Shown in pieces: positions 21,460 to 34,420 of a stretch of DNA of 64,000 nt. The stretch comes from Mugil cephalus (taxonomy: Eukaryota > Chordata > Actinopteri > Mugiliformes > Mugilidae). Position numbers and translations under genes: made by a program. The stretch's first letter is position 1. Each line of letters begins with the position of its first letter. The DNA is taken from positions 7,923,501 through 7,987,500 of the forward strand of contig NC_061781.1 of NCBI RefSeq assembly GCF_022458985.1, read 5' to 3'. The notes under the pieces were generated by a model, which searched no databases, was not told the origin of the DNA, and saw only the letters and a list, made by a program, of their open reading frames with translations.

Positions 21460-22184
21460 CAGGTGCATTCACTACATATTCAAATAGTCGAGACTCACAC
21501 TAACTCAGCACACAAGCAGCGTTAATACACTTAACAACACATTAATACACACAAAATGCATGTTTTACGGCCACTTTCACTGTATATGTAAATTGTATGT
21601 GTGTTTAAATATTTAGCTGTATTTTCCAATAAAAAAACAACAACCACACAACTGTTTTTACCCAGAATTCTAAGAGGTGCAGTGGTGAGTTCACACAGTA
21701 ATCACATGCAGCATTAGACTAAAATAATGTATGGATTTTCTCCGTTTTTACTCTTCAATGACACAAATAGAACCAGATTTTATTAATTATTATTGCCAGA
21801 CTTACAGTTTTGTTATTCTCACTTCCTGTTAAATGACCACTACCTACTCCCCCGAGTTGTATATTCTTCAACTGTACTGACATTTACAAACCAAAAGAAA
21901 TGAGTGGACTTTGTCCTTTACCTGCACCCGATGACGCTTACACAATGAACCACTAAATTAGGCGTTACCAAGCCGATATGTTAAAAATTCACAAAAATAT
22001 TGGATGATGGACCAAGACAGAAAAGAAAGAAAGTTTGTATTCAGAGGGAAGACCAAAACCCTTTACCCCAGGCATTTTCAATGAACAATTTGTTTCTTTT
22101 GTGAACGTGAAATCGGCTTATTGTTGTAATTTTTTTTTAAATCAATCACCAGTCAGTATATTTTCCCTGATATTTTGCATTTCA

Positions 22185-22315
22185 TTCATCCATTTCCTGT
22201 AGATGCGTGTCCTCTGGAGGGCTGCAGGAGGGAGGGGGCTGGAGCCCATCCCAGCTGTCACTGGGAGAGAGGCGGGGTACACCCTGGACAGGTCACCAGT
22301 CTATCGCAGGTGATT
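22185..22315 (-). mobile_element. SINE-like fish repeat, partial
   Basis: Reverse-strand copy: the + strand shows ATCCATTTCCTGTAGATG, then CTGGAGCCCATCCCAGCTGT and GCGGGGTACACCCTGGACAG. These are the reverse complements of the tail blocks of the copy at 8221. Confidence 0.7.
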
Positions 22316-23101
22316 TGCATGTGATGACGTGAATTGAAAATGGAGAGAAGAGGTGAAAGTCAAATCGAAGTGCATCAGGAAGTGCCGTTGTATATGACCT
22401 GACTGTCTGTCTTCATGTTAACGGACAGTTATTGTATGATAAATACGTCTAACTGGATCACTGGATAATGAGCTTTTTTATAGGTCAGTTTTATTACAGT
22501 CCACCAGATTAAACAGTCACAGGTATGATAGAACCAGCTGTGTCTGAAGGCCGTATGCGCTGTACCTGAGGACGAACAGCTACCAACCAGTAGAGCGGAG
22601 GTGTCATATGCCCAGTTAGAAAAAAACGAATGGGTTTGTTACAGTACAGCCAGATAAGGATTCAAAGTAGAGCCTTACTGTGCTAGCTCTGTACTGGACT
22701 ACACTATCCCCACACATGCAAATGTTTCCCAGAAGTATTTAACAGGGAAATGAGCAGCACACGTGTGCTTGCATAGTTTGCTTTTATTAAGTTTTAGGTT
22801 GTGTTTAGGGTGCGGATAAATGTTAGGATTATGCACTTAGTTGAGAGGATTAGGAGCTAGGGAATGACTTATGCCAACAGACACACATCAGCTGATTTTT
22901 CTTACCAGACCTGGTAAGAAGAAGGGTGAAAGATAGGTTCAACCACAAAGAAACACACACATGAGCACACACATACACATTCTGGATGCGCGCACGCACA
23001 CACATGCACCCACACACACACATGCACACAGACACAACATCTGTGTCTATTTAAGCCTTTTCTTTCACCTGCCCATCACCTGCTCTGGGGGCAAGCAGGG
23101 T

Positions 23102-23102
<1 letters not shown>

Positions 23103-23132
<30 letters not shown>
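23103..23132 (+). repeat. (CA)n microsatellite
   Basis: Uninterrupted CA run. The preceding 150 bases are also CA-rich with interruptions. Confidence 0.95.
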
Positions 23133-23137
<5 letters not shown>

Positions 23138-24599
23138 GAGACAAGGACAATGAATGGGTTAACACAAGACAATGAGAAAGCTGTTCATACAAGTAAACAG
23201 CACACATGCCCTGCAGGTGAAGCACAAACACCTGCATACACCTAGCCTAGCCTAGCTCAGTCGCTCGCTGCATTTTTAGTCAAAAAACAAACATGTTTAT
23301 CATGTCGTCTGTGCTCCACACGTGGCTGGATGCTCGTTGTTGTTGCGGTTCCATTAACTCCTGGTGTTAGCCGTCTCAAGAAATGAGATGATGTCTGAAT
23401 GCCGAATAAGAAATGCATTGGTACCAATGTTTCAGACGAAGCTTCCCCAAAGCACTGTGTAGATTACTCATACTGAAGCGGTCAGTTTATGATCTCTGCC
23501 AACCTCAATGTAACGAATACATCTGCCACTAGATGTCACCGATGATGAAGGAAAAGCCTTCACTGGACACTCTTCTTTCCTGACACAACTCTGGGGATAT
23601 TGTTGTTTCAGGTCCTGGACGCAAAACCAACCAAATCTAACAAAATAACAAAAAAGGAATGAAAGGAGTATAACACAATCCAAGGAAAGATAGATACAGT
23701 GTGTAAAGCGTAGGAGATGTTGTATTGTTTAAATACTCAAATAAAATGCTATAATGAGTTTTATGAGTAAAATTAACAAATTTGGTTTACATAGCTATGT
23801 ATTGAGATGCAGTGCTCTACAAAAGGACGAACAAGCAAACAGAATGTGGACCGGCAAAAAAAAGGAGCAATATGTATATGTGATGCTTTTCATGATGTAA
23901 AACGTCCCCATGTGAACATAACAATTCAAAATCCAGCAGTGGAACATTTACACTTTCTCTGTTATGTTGTTTGTTTGTTTTTTGTACTGGAAATGTTCTA
24001 TTTTTCTGTTTTCATTTGATTTGCATTTACTCAGCCAATACATTTAAATCCCATGCTTATTGCCAGGAAAGAAAAAACAATCCCACATCTTAAAAATACT
24101 TTTTATTTTGGATTTATAATGTATGTCCAGAAAATAAGTGAATCTGAAGATGCAGAACATGTCTTCCTTTGGAGCATGTGCTGATCGCCTCCATATCAAA
24201 CTGTATATAAGATGCCCCCCCCCCCCTTGATGTTGTGTAATCAAAACTACATGTGTGCGCGCAAAGAAGTGTTTATCAGATTTCCCAATCAGTCTCGAAC
24301 AGAAAAAAACAAAAAACACTGCGGCTTTTTACTCTGTTGACTCTTTCCAGATCCACTGAAAAGAAGTAGATAAGTATGCCCTCTGGATGAAATTGCCACA
24401 TGTCGTAGCACTCGCTATGTGTGACGCCCCATTCCCACCTCTAGTTTGGGATCCAGTTTACCTACAGCAGCCAGAGAGAGAGAGGGGGGAGATCAGCTCC
24501 CAGAATGTGTCTATTATCCTGCTACACCAATCAAACTGTTGTGTCAGTGCGTTGCCATTGTATAGTCCCGGGTCAGGTTGCCACTGACCACGGCTGCCA

Positions 24600-24790
24600 T
24601 ATTGATGACTAAGTCAGTTTGGGGCTCTGGGGACAATGGTGCTCTGGAGCCTCCACAAAGCGCGAGGCTAATGCTCCCCTTTCAGCTGGTCTGCTCAGCT
24701 GCTGAGTGTGCAAGGCTGCTGGGCAAATGGAGCGGCGCAGGTCCAGGGGGGCCCGGCCCTATAAAAACACAGGCGAGGGTCTCTTCCCCG
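24600..24790 (+). promoter_or_regulatory. cryba2: cryba2 promoter
   Basis: TATAAAAA at 24760-24767 sits about 30 bases before the probable start of a short 5' exon. Upstream are a perfect 11-base palindrome TGACTAAGTCA (24606-24616), AP-1/Maf-like, and TGCTGAGTGTGC near 24700, a Maf half-site. Large Maf factors drive crystallin genes in lens fibres, so these are plausible lens elements; function is inferred. Confidence 0.55.
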
Positions 24791-24830
24791 ACATTGATTA
24801 TACTGGATCTGTCCCACCTCAGTACCGTCT
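24790..24830 (+). other. cryba2: cryba2 non-coding first exon
   Basis: Follows the TATA box and ends at GTACCGTCT before the donor GTAAGTA at 24831. Its intron would run to the acceptor at 25626-25627. A short non-coding first exon is the normal layout of beta-crystallin genes. Confidence 0.6.
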
Positions 24831-25657
24831 GTAAGTATACACACTGCCTCAGACTTAGCCACTAGACACCGCAATCAGGGGGACAGCTCCATGTGCTGGG
24901 GTGGAGCCCCCCAAGATGCTCCTCATAACACTGTGTGCATTTTTAGAGAAAGGATGATTCACTTTGAGTGTGATTTGACTTTGCTAACATGAAAACACAG
25001 AATCCACTTCATACTTCTGCGTTTGGGCGTGTCTGGTTAATTACTTTCATCCATTTCAGGGGAGAAAGCTGGAAAAGTAACACTTGTGTTTGGCATTTTT
25101 AGGACTTTTCTACATCTCACTTAAAGATTAAAATTACAGTAAATACAGACATCAGCTCATGCGAGGCGACTTGTGCCAGTGAGAAACAGTGTGCGTGCTT
25201 TTAAGCTAACAGATATGTGGTTCGCTGTTGTTGCGCTAGCTGCATTACAGTCACACTGCAATTTATGAGCTATGGATATATGTCTGTGGTTGCCGATGGA
25301 ATCTCCCGGATGAAAACAGAGACAAATATGTGCTGAGAGGAAATGGAGAAGTGAAAAATGAGTGGAGTTTTTTACTTCTTCTGGCATCCCTAGCAGGACT
25401 TTCTCCAGATATATACCAGTAACTTTTCATCAAAGCTAAAATACAAGGAGACAATTCGAAGACGATTTGTAGAAAAATCAAAAATTACCTGTCTTGTGTT
25501 TCCAAGGCAAACAACCCCTCTGAAAATTAAAGTTGCTGCTCAGGACACGGAGGCATCTTGTCGTGATTTTGCGCTTTTTTTTCTTCTTCTTTCATAAATA
25601 TCACACTGAACCCTCTGTCTTCTCCAGAGAGTAACCCCTAAGGGAGAAGCAGCAGCC

Positions 25658-27484
25658 ATGAACACTCAACAGATGGAGCAGATGGGCCAGTTCAAGATCA
25701 CAGTCTGGGAGGAGGAGAACTTCCAGGGAAAGCGTTGCGAGTTCATGCTGGAGTGCCAGAACATCATGGAGAGAGGTTTCAACAAGATCCGCTCCATCAA
25801 GGTTGAGAATGGACCGTAAGTTTGTTTACCTCGGGGCGCCGCTGGTTTCCCCCGTCTTCAACCAAATGCTCCAAATTTGATCCCTTTCTTGACCCTTTGA
25901 ACTTTTTATTTTTTCTCTATGAAATAAGGTAAGGTAATAAGGCTGATGCCCGTAGTTGTTTTCCAGTATGAAAGCCTGGAGCTTATAAATGATACTAGTC
26001 GATAGCTATTCCATGAATTCCTATTATTTGCTTCTCAGTGTCAATTTTACCCGCCCAAAAGCCGTGATTAAAGCAGAGATAACTCAAAAGACGACTCTAA
26101 ACAGCAAGTAGAAAAGATCGGAATAGCAAAAACCCAAAACCTGCTGTGTTATTACATTGCTAGTTGGCTCGTGTCGCTTGCATGTGTGTGTGCATGCATC
26201 AAAGTGTGACCCTATTGTGATATGATTTGGCTGTGTGCAGCTGCTGGCTGTGAGCCAGAATGGCTCGCTGGCAGAGTGACTGGTGATCAGATAAAGAGGC
26301 CTGGGTGCAGCAGCAGCAGCAGCAGTTGAGGCAGTAGCAGCAGGATTTAATGTTTGCTTTGCGCTCCCAATGACAAAAGGGCGTTGGACTTAAAAAAAAA
26401 GGGGGAAAAAAAGCGTCAGTTTCCACGTACAGAAGTAAACTGCATTTAGTTCGTGTGTGTATTCCTGAGCTTCTCGGGTTTTTACTCACTCTTGATCTCT
26501 CTGTCCTCTTTTCTCATGTCCAGTTGGGTTGGTTATGAGTACCCAGAGTTCCAGGGGCAGCAGTTTATCCTGGAGAAGGGAGACTACCCTCGCTATGAGG
26601 CCTGGAGTGGAAACAGTGGCTACAGAACCGAGCACATGCTTTCCTTCAGACCCATCAAGTGTGCTGTAAGTTCCCCCAACCTCGTACTAGCCAGCTTCCG
26701 TCTTTCTCCACTGCCCAACCCTTCCTTTATATTAACTTACTCATCCCTCTGACGCTGTGGTATTTTCTATTTTAATCCATCACTTACAGGCTACTTATGA
26801 TACTTCCCATCCTCTACAAGCTTTAGGTCTTGAAGTTATTGCAAATCCTCTGTAAAATCTAAATCTAATTGCTGACTCCATATTGAATAATATTACCATC
26901 GGCGGCACCATCACACCTTATTTGTCTTGTTCCCTGCAGAACCACAGTGACAGCAAGGTGACCTTGTATGAGTGTGAGGACTTCCAGGGCCGTAAGTTCG
27001 AGATGTGCGATGACTACCCCTCCCTACAGGCCATGGGTTGGTGCAGCAAGGAGGTGCCTTCTATCAAAGTCAACTCGGGAGCGTAAGTCAGACACCCTCG
27101 CCTCTGTTTAATCCTTTTTCCACCTGTGTCTCTTGGCTCTGGTTCTCCCCCTTTTTTAACTCTCCAGTCTCATCTCTAAAAAGCTCATACTTCTATGCAT
27201 TTATTTTTTTAATTTCATTTCATTTATTTATAGAATGAAAATTTAGGGGGAAATCGATGAGCCTCGTAGCATCACCAGATTTTGCTGAAATTATTTTAAA
27301 TGATGATGAGTTTTTTCCTCCCCTCCCTCTCTGCAGCTGGGTGGCCTACCAGTTCCCTGGTTACCGTGGCTACCAGTACATCCTGGAGAGAGACAGACAC
27401 CAAGGCGAGTACAGACACTACAACGAGTACAGCACCCAGGCTCACACCAACCAGGTGCAGTCCATTCGTAGGATCCAGCACTAA
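25658..27484 (+). CDS. cryba2: Beta-A2 crystallin
   Basis: Soluble structural protein of the eye lens; four Greek-key motifs in two domains provide transparency and refraction. Coding exons: 25658-25815, 26524-26665, 26940-27082, 27337-27484 (TAA 27482-27484), total 591 nt, 196 residues, one motif per exon as is standard for beta crystallins. Motif signatures: [71 protein letters not shown]. The end QSIRRIQH matches mammalian CRYBA2 (QSIRRVQH), as do [19 protein letters not shown] and DDYPSL. The short N-terminal arm ([11 protein letters not shown]) fits an acidic beta crystallin. The poly(A) signal AATAAA is at 27696-27701. Teleosts may have two cryba2 copies; I do not assign a or b. Confidence 0.96.
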
Positions 27485-27715
27485 GCCTTCATTCTGCCTG
27501 CCTGACCTGACCTGAAAGAGAGAGGGGAAAAAAAGAAACTCGCACCCTGACCGCTTCCTTAACTTGAACACTGGACAGACCGCTGTCACAGAACAGTAGA
27601 TGGACAGACTCTTTCTATCACTCTGTGGCTCTGCATGTATGGATATCTAAGTACCTACTTCTACTACCATGCTAAAGCATGTTCTTCGAATAGGAAATAA
27701 AGGCTTTTCTTCAAA

Positions 27716-30700
27716 ACTAGAGACTGTTTGTCGGTATTCTTTTTTTTTTTTTTTACTTTTACAATGAAGATTATTATTACATTTAAATAAAGAAAAATGA
27801 AATGCTCCAGGTAACTGGTTGTAGTATTTGGCCTTATTAAGCTATTTCAATTCACATGAAGCTGTACAAGCCTGGAAAATCAGAGCCCCCAGCCAGGCTG
27901 TTACCAGAGGTAGATTTTGCTTTGTATTTATTTGAAAGACATATTTAGCTTTTTAGCAAGCACACATCGAAAGACTTGAATTTGTTAGGCTTTAGGATGT
28001 GTAACATTGTTCTTGTCAGACTGTATTCTCATTTCCAATAAACAAGAGCACGAGATCCCGTTCGTTTTCCATCATTTGTTTTGAAACCGTTCCAGGTGCA
28101 GTTTGCCAAAAAAGGCAAAAGAAGCACAGACGTATGAAAAGCAACAGGCAGCTAACGTTAGCCGTCCACTTTTCAAGGCACAGCGCGCTCCCGCGAATCC
28201 TCCTCCTTATCTCCCTTTGGCGCTTGCTTGCTTGCTTTGATGCAGCAGAAATGCTGCACGGCCATAACAACCAGAACAAAACTACACGCGGAAGCACAAT
28301 AGTGTTTTCCTGTAAAATTCCACAACACGCTGACAAAGAAGCGGGCTCTTTGTCCCAGCCGTCGTCCTCGTTTAAACTGTTTCTGTAAGCGTTTCCAAAG
28401 AGGCCAGCAGAGGTCCTCTGAGAGACCAAACCTCATCCATGAGATCTTATTAGTCATTGATGAAAAGTAGATTCACACCCACTGTGCAACGTCGTTAATA
28501 CTTGAACGGTTATCATTTTCACCCAAGCAGAAAACCTCTATTCATAATCATTGTTAATTGCTGTATTATGTGTCAAAGAAGGAGAAGTAAATATAGACGC
28601 AGTAACAGTCACACAGAGGCAGCGCTTTGACAGTTTAGTTCGCAGCACTTCATACGAAAGTCTGGTAAGTCAGCGTTTGCTTGTTTATTCTAATGCGACA
28701 CATGTTTACCCTGCTGTCACACGACGGGATCCTGGAGTGTGTTTACCTGCACACACACTCCTCCTGTTGGTCCAGGACGTAGGATTCCGTGTTACACACC
28801 CACAAGCCCTGCGCCGGCTGCACTGTCCCACACCCAAAATAACAGGATCTTTTAATAAATGTGTAACCATGCACACACACCTTTCACAAACATACATTCC
28901 TCAGCAGACTGATTAAAGCAGCCACGACGTGGCTTCCACAGTAGTGCACTAAGACCACACAGTTCAGAGCAGCAAGGTAAGGCCAAGACTTGACAGAGGA
29001 GCCTCGCGCTAATTACTGATGACCGCTTTTCTTTTTGAGGTAGGATCGACTGATATATTGGTCAGAATTACAGCTGGTTTTAGAGCAATATGTTTTAAAA
29101 TGAGATGATGTAATGTAGCCTGAATGTTTTCATGTGTTAAGTAGCAAAACGACCACAGAGGTTTCTTCAGGGATGACGTATGCCAAGACATAGCATCTGA
29201 ACAACACATTCTGGAGCTACTGTTGGAAACTTTCACGTATTTTTTTTATGTTTTCTGTGCTTAAAGTCTCAGTATCATCAGGCGATAAGTTTTCTTGTGT
29301 GTGTGTGTAAATCTTTAACTACAGTAATGGAATACATCAACATTTTTTTTTTTCTGCGGTTTTCTGGCCTCATGCTCAGCACTCACTGGAGGTTATCAGC
29401 CTATTTTCTACTGTATGCACCATCTAACGACGCAGTCTGGTTTTCGAGGCTTGTTTTAAGTTGCCTGCGACTTGTAATTGTACACAGGCAGCTAAAGCAA
29501 GTCTGGGACGCCAGAGACAAACCTGCCAACACACCATTCGGCTCATGATGGAACTTAATGCGCTGCTCTGTTCTGCAGCGGACAGTCACACAACATGTTT
29601 CTTGGGTGTGCGGAAGAAGAAAAAAAAAACTTGAAATGATATGTTGAAGTTCAGTTGTTTTGACTGAGAGGCAACCAAAAGACCATGTTAATATCACACT
29701 AACTGGGATGTAACATGTGTAGAAGGTAATTTCATGCACTGTCTTTATGTTTAATTAGACTAACGTGTAGTCCAATAAATAAAAAAAATTAAATCAACAA
29801 ATAGCTTGATTCCCAGTTCTTTAAATATGTCCATGTCTGACCTCAGTCAGATGATTCATTACGTAGATGGCTAATGATTAGCAGGCCATTCACTTTCACT
29901 TCAGTCACCAGGGAGGGCTGAGTGCATGATATGAGTCGAGACAGAACTTTACAATTGGGATTTTGACACAGAAGAAGTCGACGTTCACGCAAAATCTGAT
30001 TATTTCCTGCAAGAAAAGCTGTTGTCATTTAATTTTAAGATTTTTATGTTTTAGATACTAATCTAAGATTGTTTGTGATGCATTTACAATTCATTTTATT
30101 CATATAGATTACAATATCATTGCATCATCACTTGTTCTGTCCAGAAAAAAATAAATATGCAAAACCACACGTGATCCCATAGAGATCACATATGTGATGT
30201 CAAGGTGTTTTTTTATTGTTTTTATTTCAGGGCAGTTGATGAATCAAGCAGATTTATTGGCCTTTTTTAAAAAAAAACATTGATTAGATCTCTTTCAAAT
30301 GGATGCAGACTAAGAAACACGGGATGAGAAAGTATTGCAAACAGCAAAGGAATCAAACCAGGGATGTCCCCCACGTTATAGATATTTGGGATATAACCAT
30401 TTATCATTTCTGACACACTCATGAATTATAGAAACCTTTGTCTCCGTGTTTGTTGCTTTAAACAGCTTTTCAACAATATTTTTTTTTTCTCCTTGGAGAT
30501 TTCAGGTAAATGTAACATTAATTTTTTTAATTAAACCTAATCAATGTTGGTTCTGGTTCATTGCTGTTATGTGTGCGTAACGTCTGCTTTATTAACACCT
30601 GAATAAAACGTTTGAAATGTTCTGCGTATCCAAGTAAACGGGAAAAATGGTAAATGTGTGTCCATTGTTTTATTTTGAAGCCCTTAATACCAAGGTAGGT

Positions 30701-30828
30701 TAATGAGAATATTAACTGCAGAGTGTGTGTATAGACTATACATGGAAAGACAAAGCAAAAATTGCCCCATCCAGACTCGTGACGGAGAGAGCCCAGCTTT
30801 ACGCAGTCCACTGCTCCCAAAAAAAAAA

Positions 30829-30860
<32 letters not shown>

Positions 30861-31150
30861 AAAAAATATGAGTGGACTTGATAACGTCAGTGAGCATCAG
30901 AGGCCGTGGTTTCAAAGTTACAACCTCATTAGCCCCGGATTGATGCCATATAACCTTAAACCCACAAAGAGCAGGTTAGGAAGGATGAAATGTTCTTGTT
31001 TTCTCGTGCTTACTGAAGCGTGTTTTAAAGGTAAATATTCATTTCCCGGCATGAAATAGGTCTTTGCTGTTTGCCTAGAGGTAAAGAGGCGGAAAAGTAA
31101 GGAGGATCTGAACTGGTTTCCATGTCAAACACTTCAATTCACCATAGAAA
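27716..31150. other. Intergenic region cryba2 to fev
   Basis: No convincing exon. A GC-richer patch at about 28130-28430 contains the inverted repeat TGCAGCA-GAAA-TGCTGCA (28241-28258). A poly-A/AAAAG tract lies at 30819-30866. The small ORFs here show no family features. Confidence 0.5.
30819..30866 (+). repeat. Poly-A / (AAAAG) tract
   Basis: Run of A followed by AAAAG units; may mark the tail of an old retroposed insertion, but no body is recognisable upstream. Confidence 0.85.
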
Positions 31151-31469
31151 CTCAGATCTTAACGCGGAAACTTTATTAAACTGTGATGGCGGATTGATAA
31201 GGGCCGAATTTCTATCGCCCTCTTTTTATTGTGGGCACCAGGCGGGCTGACAGAGGTAAATTGCTCTTTTAATTAAAGCAATGCACCAGGGGAAATTGCT
31301 GTCTGAATATTGTCTCAGAGATGGGGGCCAGTGACAGTTGCCTGGAAACTTCAATCTGTCCCCCCGCCGCATTTATTCCAGATCACAGTTATGAGATAAA
31401 GTTTAATAAAAATCTTTTCCTCCGCCACCAACGAAATGAAATCCAACCCTTTCTGAACAAGTGAACACA
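31150..31469 (+). promoter_or_regulatory. fev: fev proximal promoter / 5'UTR
   Basis: Unique sequence just before the start codon, with GATA sites TGATAAGG (31195-31202) and AGATAA (31394-31399). In mouse, Gata2/3 act upstream of Pet-1, so GATA sites here fit the known circuit. No TATA box is assigned. Confidence 0.45.
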
Positions 31470-33994
31470 ATGAGACAGGACTGCGGAGGAAACCTCATGT
31501 TCAACATGTATCTCTCAGGTTGGTCGTTTAGACCCGTTAAGAACGATAGAAATAGCTCTTTATGATTTAATATTTTAAATTTCGCTGGGTGTCGGTGTCC
31601 TCCAGAGGAAGATGCTCCGTTTCCAGGGCAGAGCATTGTTCAGCCGTTTCAATCTGAAAGCCCGTCTGCTCTTTTGTCGGAAATCGGAAATCCTTTTTCC
31701 TGGACGCGTTTCCTGGCTTCTCGCAAAGGAGACCGCAAAGACGACATGCTTCACGCATTAGATTCCGACTGGACCCTGGATACAATTAGGATTTTAATCT
31801 GTTTGGTTGAGATTTGAGGATTTTAAACATTTTATTTCAGTTTGAACTGTGTACTGGTCAATTTAAAGCATATTGTAACAACTAGAGCTTTTATGACAGC
31901 CACCATCTAACCTCTAGGGAGATTTTGTTCCTAATTCCATTTTTTAACTGATTTTCTTGCCATGATGGAAAAATGTTTCTTGTTAGATGAGGAGTCTAGA
32001 AAATTATGGACATGACTGGATCCGTTTTTCTCATCTCAGCAAAGAAATATTGTAATATTTTGAAATACCTATAGGTGCTGTATGACACAAAAAAAATGAT
32101 GTAGGCCTGCACCTGTCCTAGAAGACCTCCTGTAGTCATTTAAAGAGAAAGAAAAGCACCTGATGTTGGCATTATGTTTGCTTTGATTTCAGATCCAACA
32201 GAAAATCTGTTGAAGGAAAGCAAAGGAACGTCTTGGGGTCCAATAAATACAGGCGTACAAAAAGGTAAGAACTCAAGTGTCCGCACTGTCACATAATAAA
32301 TATCATTATGACTATGTAGTGCAATTATTGATTCGTTTATTTTGATAGGGAAAAAAAACACTATACACTATTCTATACACACTCAAATATTCGAAAACAT
32401 TAATAATGACTAAAATAATAATTAAACAGCTGTTTTTTTTTTTGCTTTGTTTTTGTTTTTTACCGAGAAAAACTTCCCAGACATAATATATAGCCTGTAT
32501 AAAAAAGATATGAAGAAATGACTCAATATTGATTATTATATAAACTCTATACGGTAATAATATAGCAGGATTAAAATGCGTAAAGAGTCCTCGCAGTCCT
32601 CATATTAACACCCCCTTGTTTATTTTGTTTACTGGTTTGCAGGTGCGACATTGTGCATTATTAACACAACAGTATATTTTATGTCTTATCCGAGCAAAAT
32701 GAAAATAAATAAACTTAAACCATGCACACTGAGCAAAAATGTCGAATTTGCTACCTATACTGTGTAATACGTGATTTTATATCTTGTGGCGACAGCTCCT
32801 CTCAAACGATGCGAGAAGAGCTTTATTTTGCTGTCTATTTTTTTTTTTTTTATTATTATTATTTTAAAAAAAGGAAAGCAGAAGTATATGTCAGTGTCTG
32901 GTACGTTTATCCACGTTTGACGTGTGCGTAATGTATCCCCGTATTCTAGTTAAGAAGATGATCGCGATAGGGGCACATTTAAATAGCGGCAACCCAATAA
33001 ATTAAAATGCGCTGGAACGATGAAGGAATTATGTCTCATTATACATATATTTGTTTTTGAAGCGCGAACTCTCCAGTTTGAAGTATAACCTAAATCTCTG
33101 TTTATCTTTTGAAATTAAATTGTGCTGTAACCATTACATTGTGCAGATGTTTTTTCTCATTTCCAATATGCTTTACGTTTCAAAATATGTGTATATATTT
33201 GATACAAATATTTAAAAAAAAAAAAAGTGTACATAAAAATATGTTTTCCATATAATGTATCCATAATTAATCTTTCAATTTCGCCTATTACTATACCTAT
33301 TAGATGTATTAGAATTGATACATTTTGGGAGGTTCTTGCTTATAAGAAGAATAGGTTGTGTTGCTATGTTTTTTTTTTTTTTTTTTTTTTTTTTCTTGCG
33401 TGCATTAGTTTACAAGTTGGACCAATGATTGTGTTTGTTTCGCTTTAATCAGGGAGCGGGCAGATTCAGCTCTGGCAGTTCCTGTTGGAGCTCCTCTCTG
33501 ACAGCACCAACATATCATGCATCGCCTGGGAGGGCACCAACGGAGAGTTCAAGCTCATCGACCCGGACGAGGTGGCCCGGCGATGGGGGGAGCGCAAAAG
33601 CAAACCCAACATGAACTACGACAAGCTGAGCCGGGCGCTGCGCTACTACTACGATAAGAACATCATGACCAAAGTGCACGGCAAGAGATACGCGTACAAG
33701 TTTGATTTTCACGGCTTGGCGCAGGTGTGCCAGCCGTCCACCACCGAGCAGGCCATCTACAAGTTTCAAGGCAACTTCTCCCCGATTTCCTTCTCCGGGA
33801 TTTCCAAACTGAACCTCGTGGCTCCCGGGGTGGGACCTTCGAGTTTCTCCTACTGGCCCGGCTCTCCTCCGGCGGCTCTGTACCACAGCCACAACCTTCA
33901 GCCCCCGGGGCCCTTTGGCACCGTGTCTCCGCCACACATCAGCTGTGTCAACAACATCAACAGCCTGAGCAGCATCAATAACCACTACAACTGA
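31470..33994 (+). CDS. fev: FEV / Pet-1, ETS-family transcription factor
   Basis: Nuclear DNA-binding regulator that specifies serotonergic neurons by activating serotonin synthesis and transport genes. Exons: 31470-31518 ([16 protein letters not shown]), 32193-32264, 33453-33994 (TGA 33992-33994); total 663 nt, 220 residues. The phases agree (1, 1) and the small exons align with human MRQSG...INMYLP and the SWGP...VQKGSGQ segment. The third exon holds the whole ETS domain: [58 protein letters not shown], and [13 protein letters not shown]. The C-terminal part keeps LSKLNL-like KLNLVAPG and FSYWPG but lacks the long alanine run of the human protein, and ends SSINNHYN. Among ETS proteins the short N-terminus and lack of a PNT domain distinguish it from FLI1 and ERG. 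Confidence 0.96.
33369..33394 (+). repeat. Poly-T tract in fev intron 2
   Basis: 26 consecutive T, about 60 bases before the acceptor of the ETS exon; probably part of its pyrimidine-rich region. Confidence 0.9.
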
Positions 33995-34420
33995 CTCTTA
34001 ATGCATCATTTAGACAAACTGAAAAACGTGTAGATACCACAGGTGATTTATCAGCGAAAGGCGAGAGATTACAAAGAAGGACGAAAATCTAGTTTTGTCT
34101 CAAATTGGCGTTTCCTGCTTAAAAGGTTTGTTTCAACGGCACGAAGCAGTTTTTAAATTACGAACTGCAATGGTAGATACTACGAACGCGTATTTAAACA
34201 AAAATGAATTCAGCTCATCTGAGGCCGCCTGTCAAATTACGCACAGAAGTTCGCACTTTTACGCGTAAAATTCTGCAAATACTTTGATTAAACTCAAACC
34301 ATACACAACCAAGATATGGGGTTTCTTCTCAGCTTCAATTTGTGACGTTTAATCGCTAATCAGTAAACGTTTACAAGCGAGAGAGCAGATTTGGATAATA
34401 AAATTATTACTATTTCAGAA
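33995..34420 (+). other. fev: fev 3'UTR
   Basis: The first AATAAA is at 34397-34402, a second at 34722-34727. The transcript end is uncertain between them. Confidence 0.5.

Larger units (their letters stand above)
17700..24759. other. Intergenic region mir-375 to cryba2
   Basis: Seven kilobases without a convincing coding exon. Contents are poly-T (about 17982-18000), CA/GT microsatellites (18802-18828, 21427-21459, 23103-23132), one SINE-like relic (22185-22315), a perfect HNF1 palindrome (18779-18791), and mixed-composition unique stretches (about 18300-18780, 19500-19740, 20280-20690) that could be regulatory. Small ORFs in the unique stretches show no family features. Confidence 0.5.

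Noticed and set aside
28016-28457. Overlapping minus-strand frames (137 and 94 codons) between cryba2 and fev
   Set aside because: Frames overlap each other, show no domain and arise in a patch with few stops by composition.
33515-33985. 156-codon open frame on - opposite the fev ETS exon
   Set aside because: Antisense of a strongly conserved coding exon; composition is low-complexity and matches no family.
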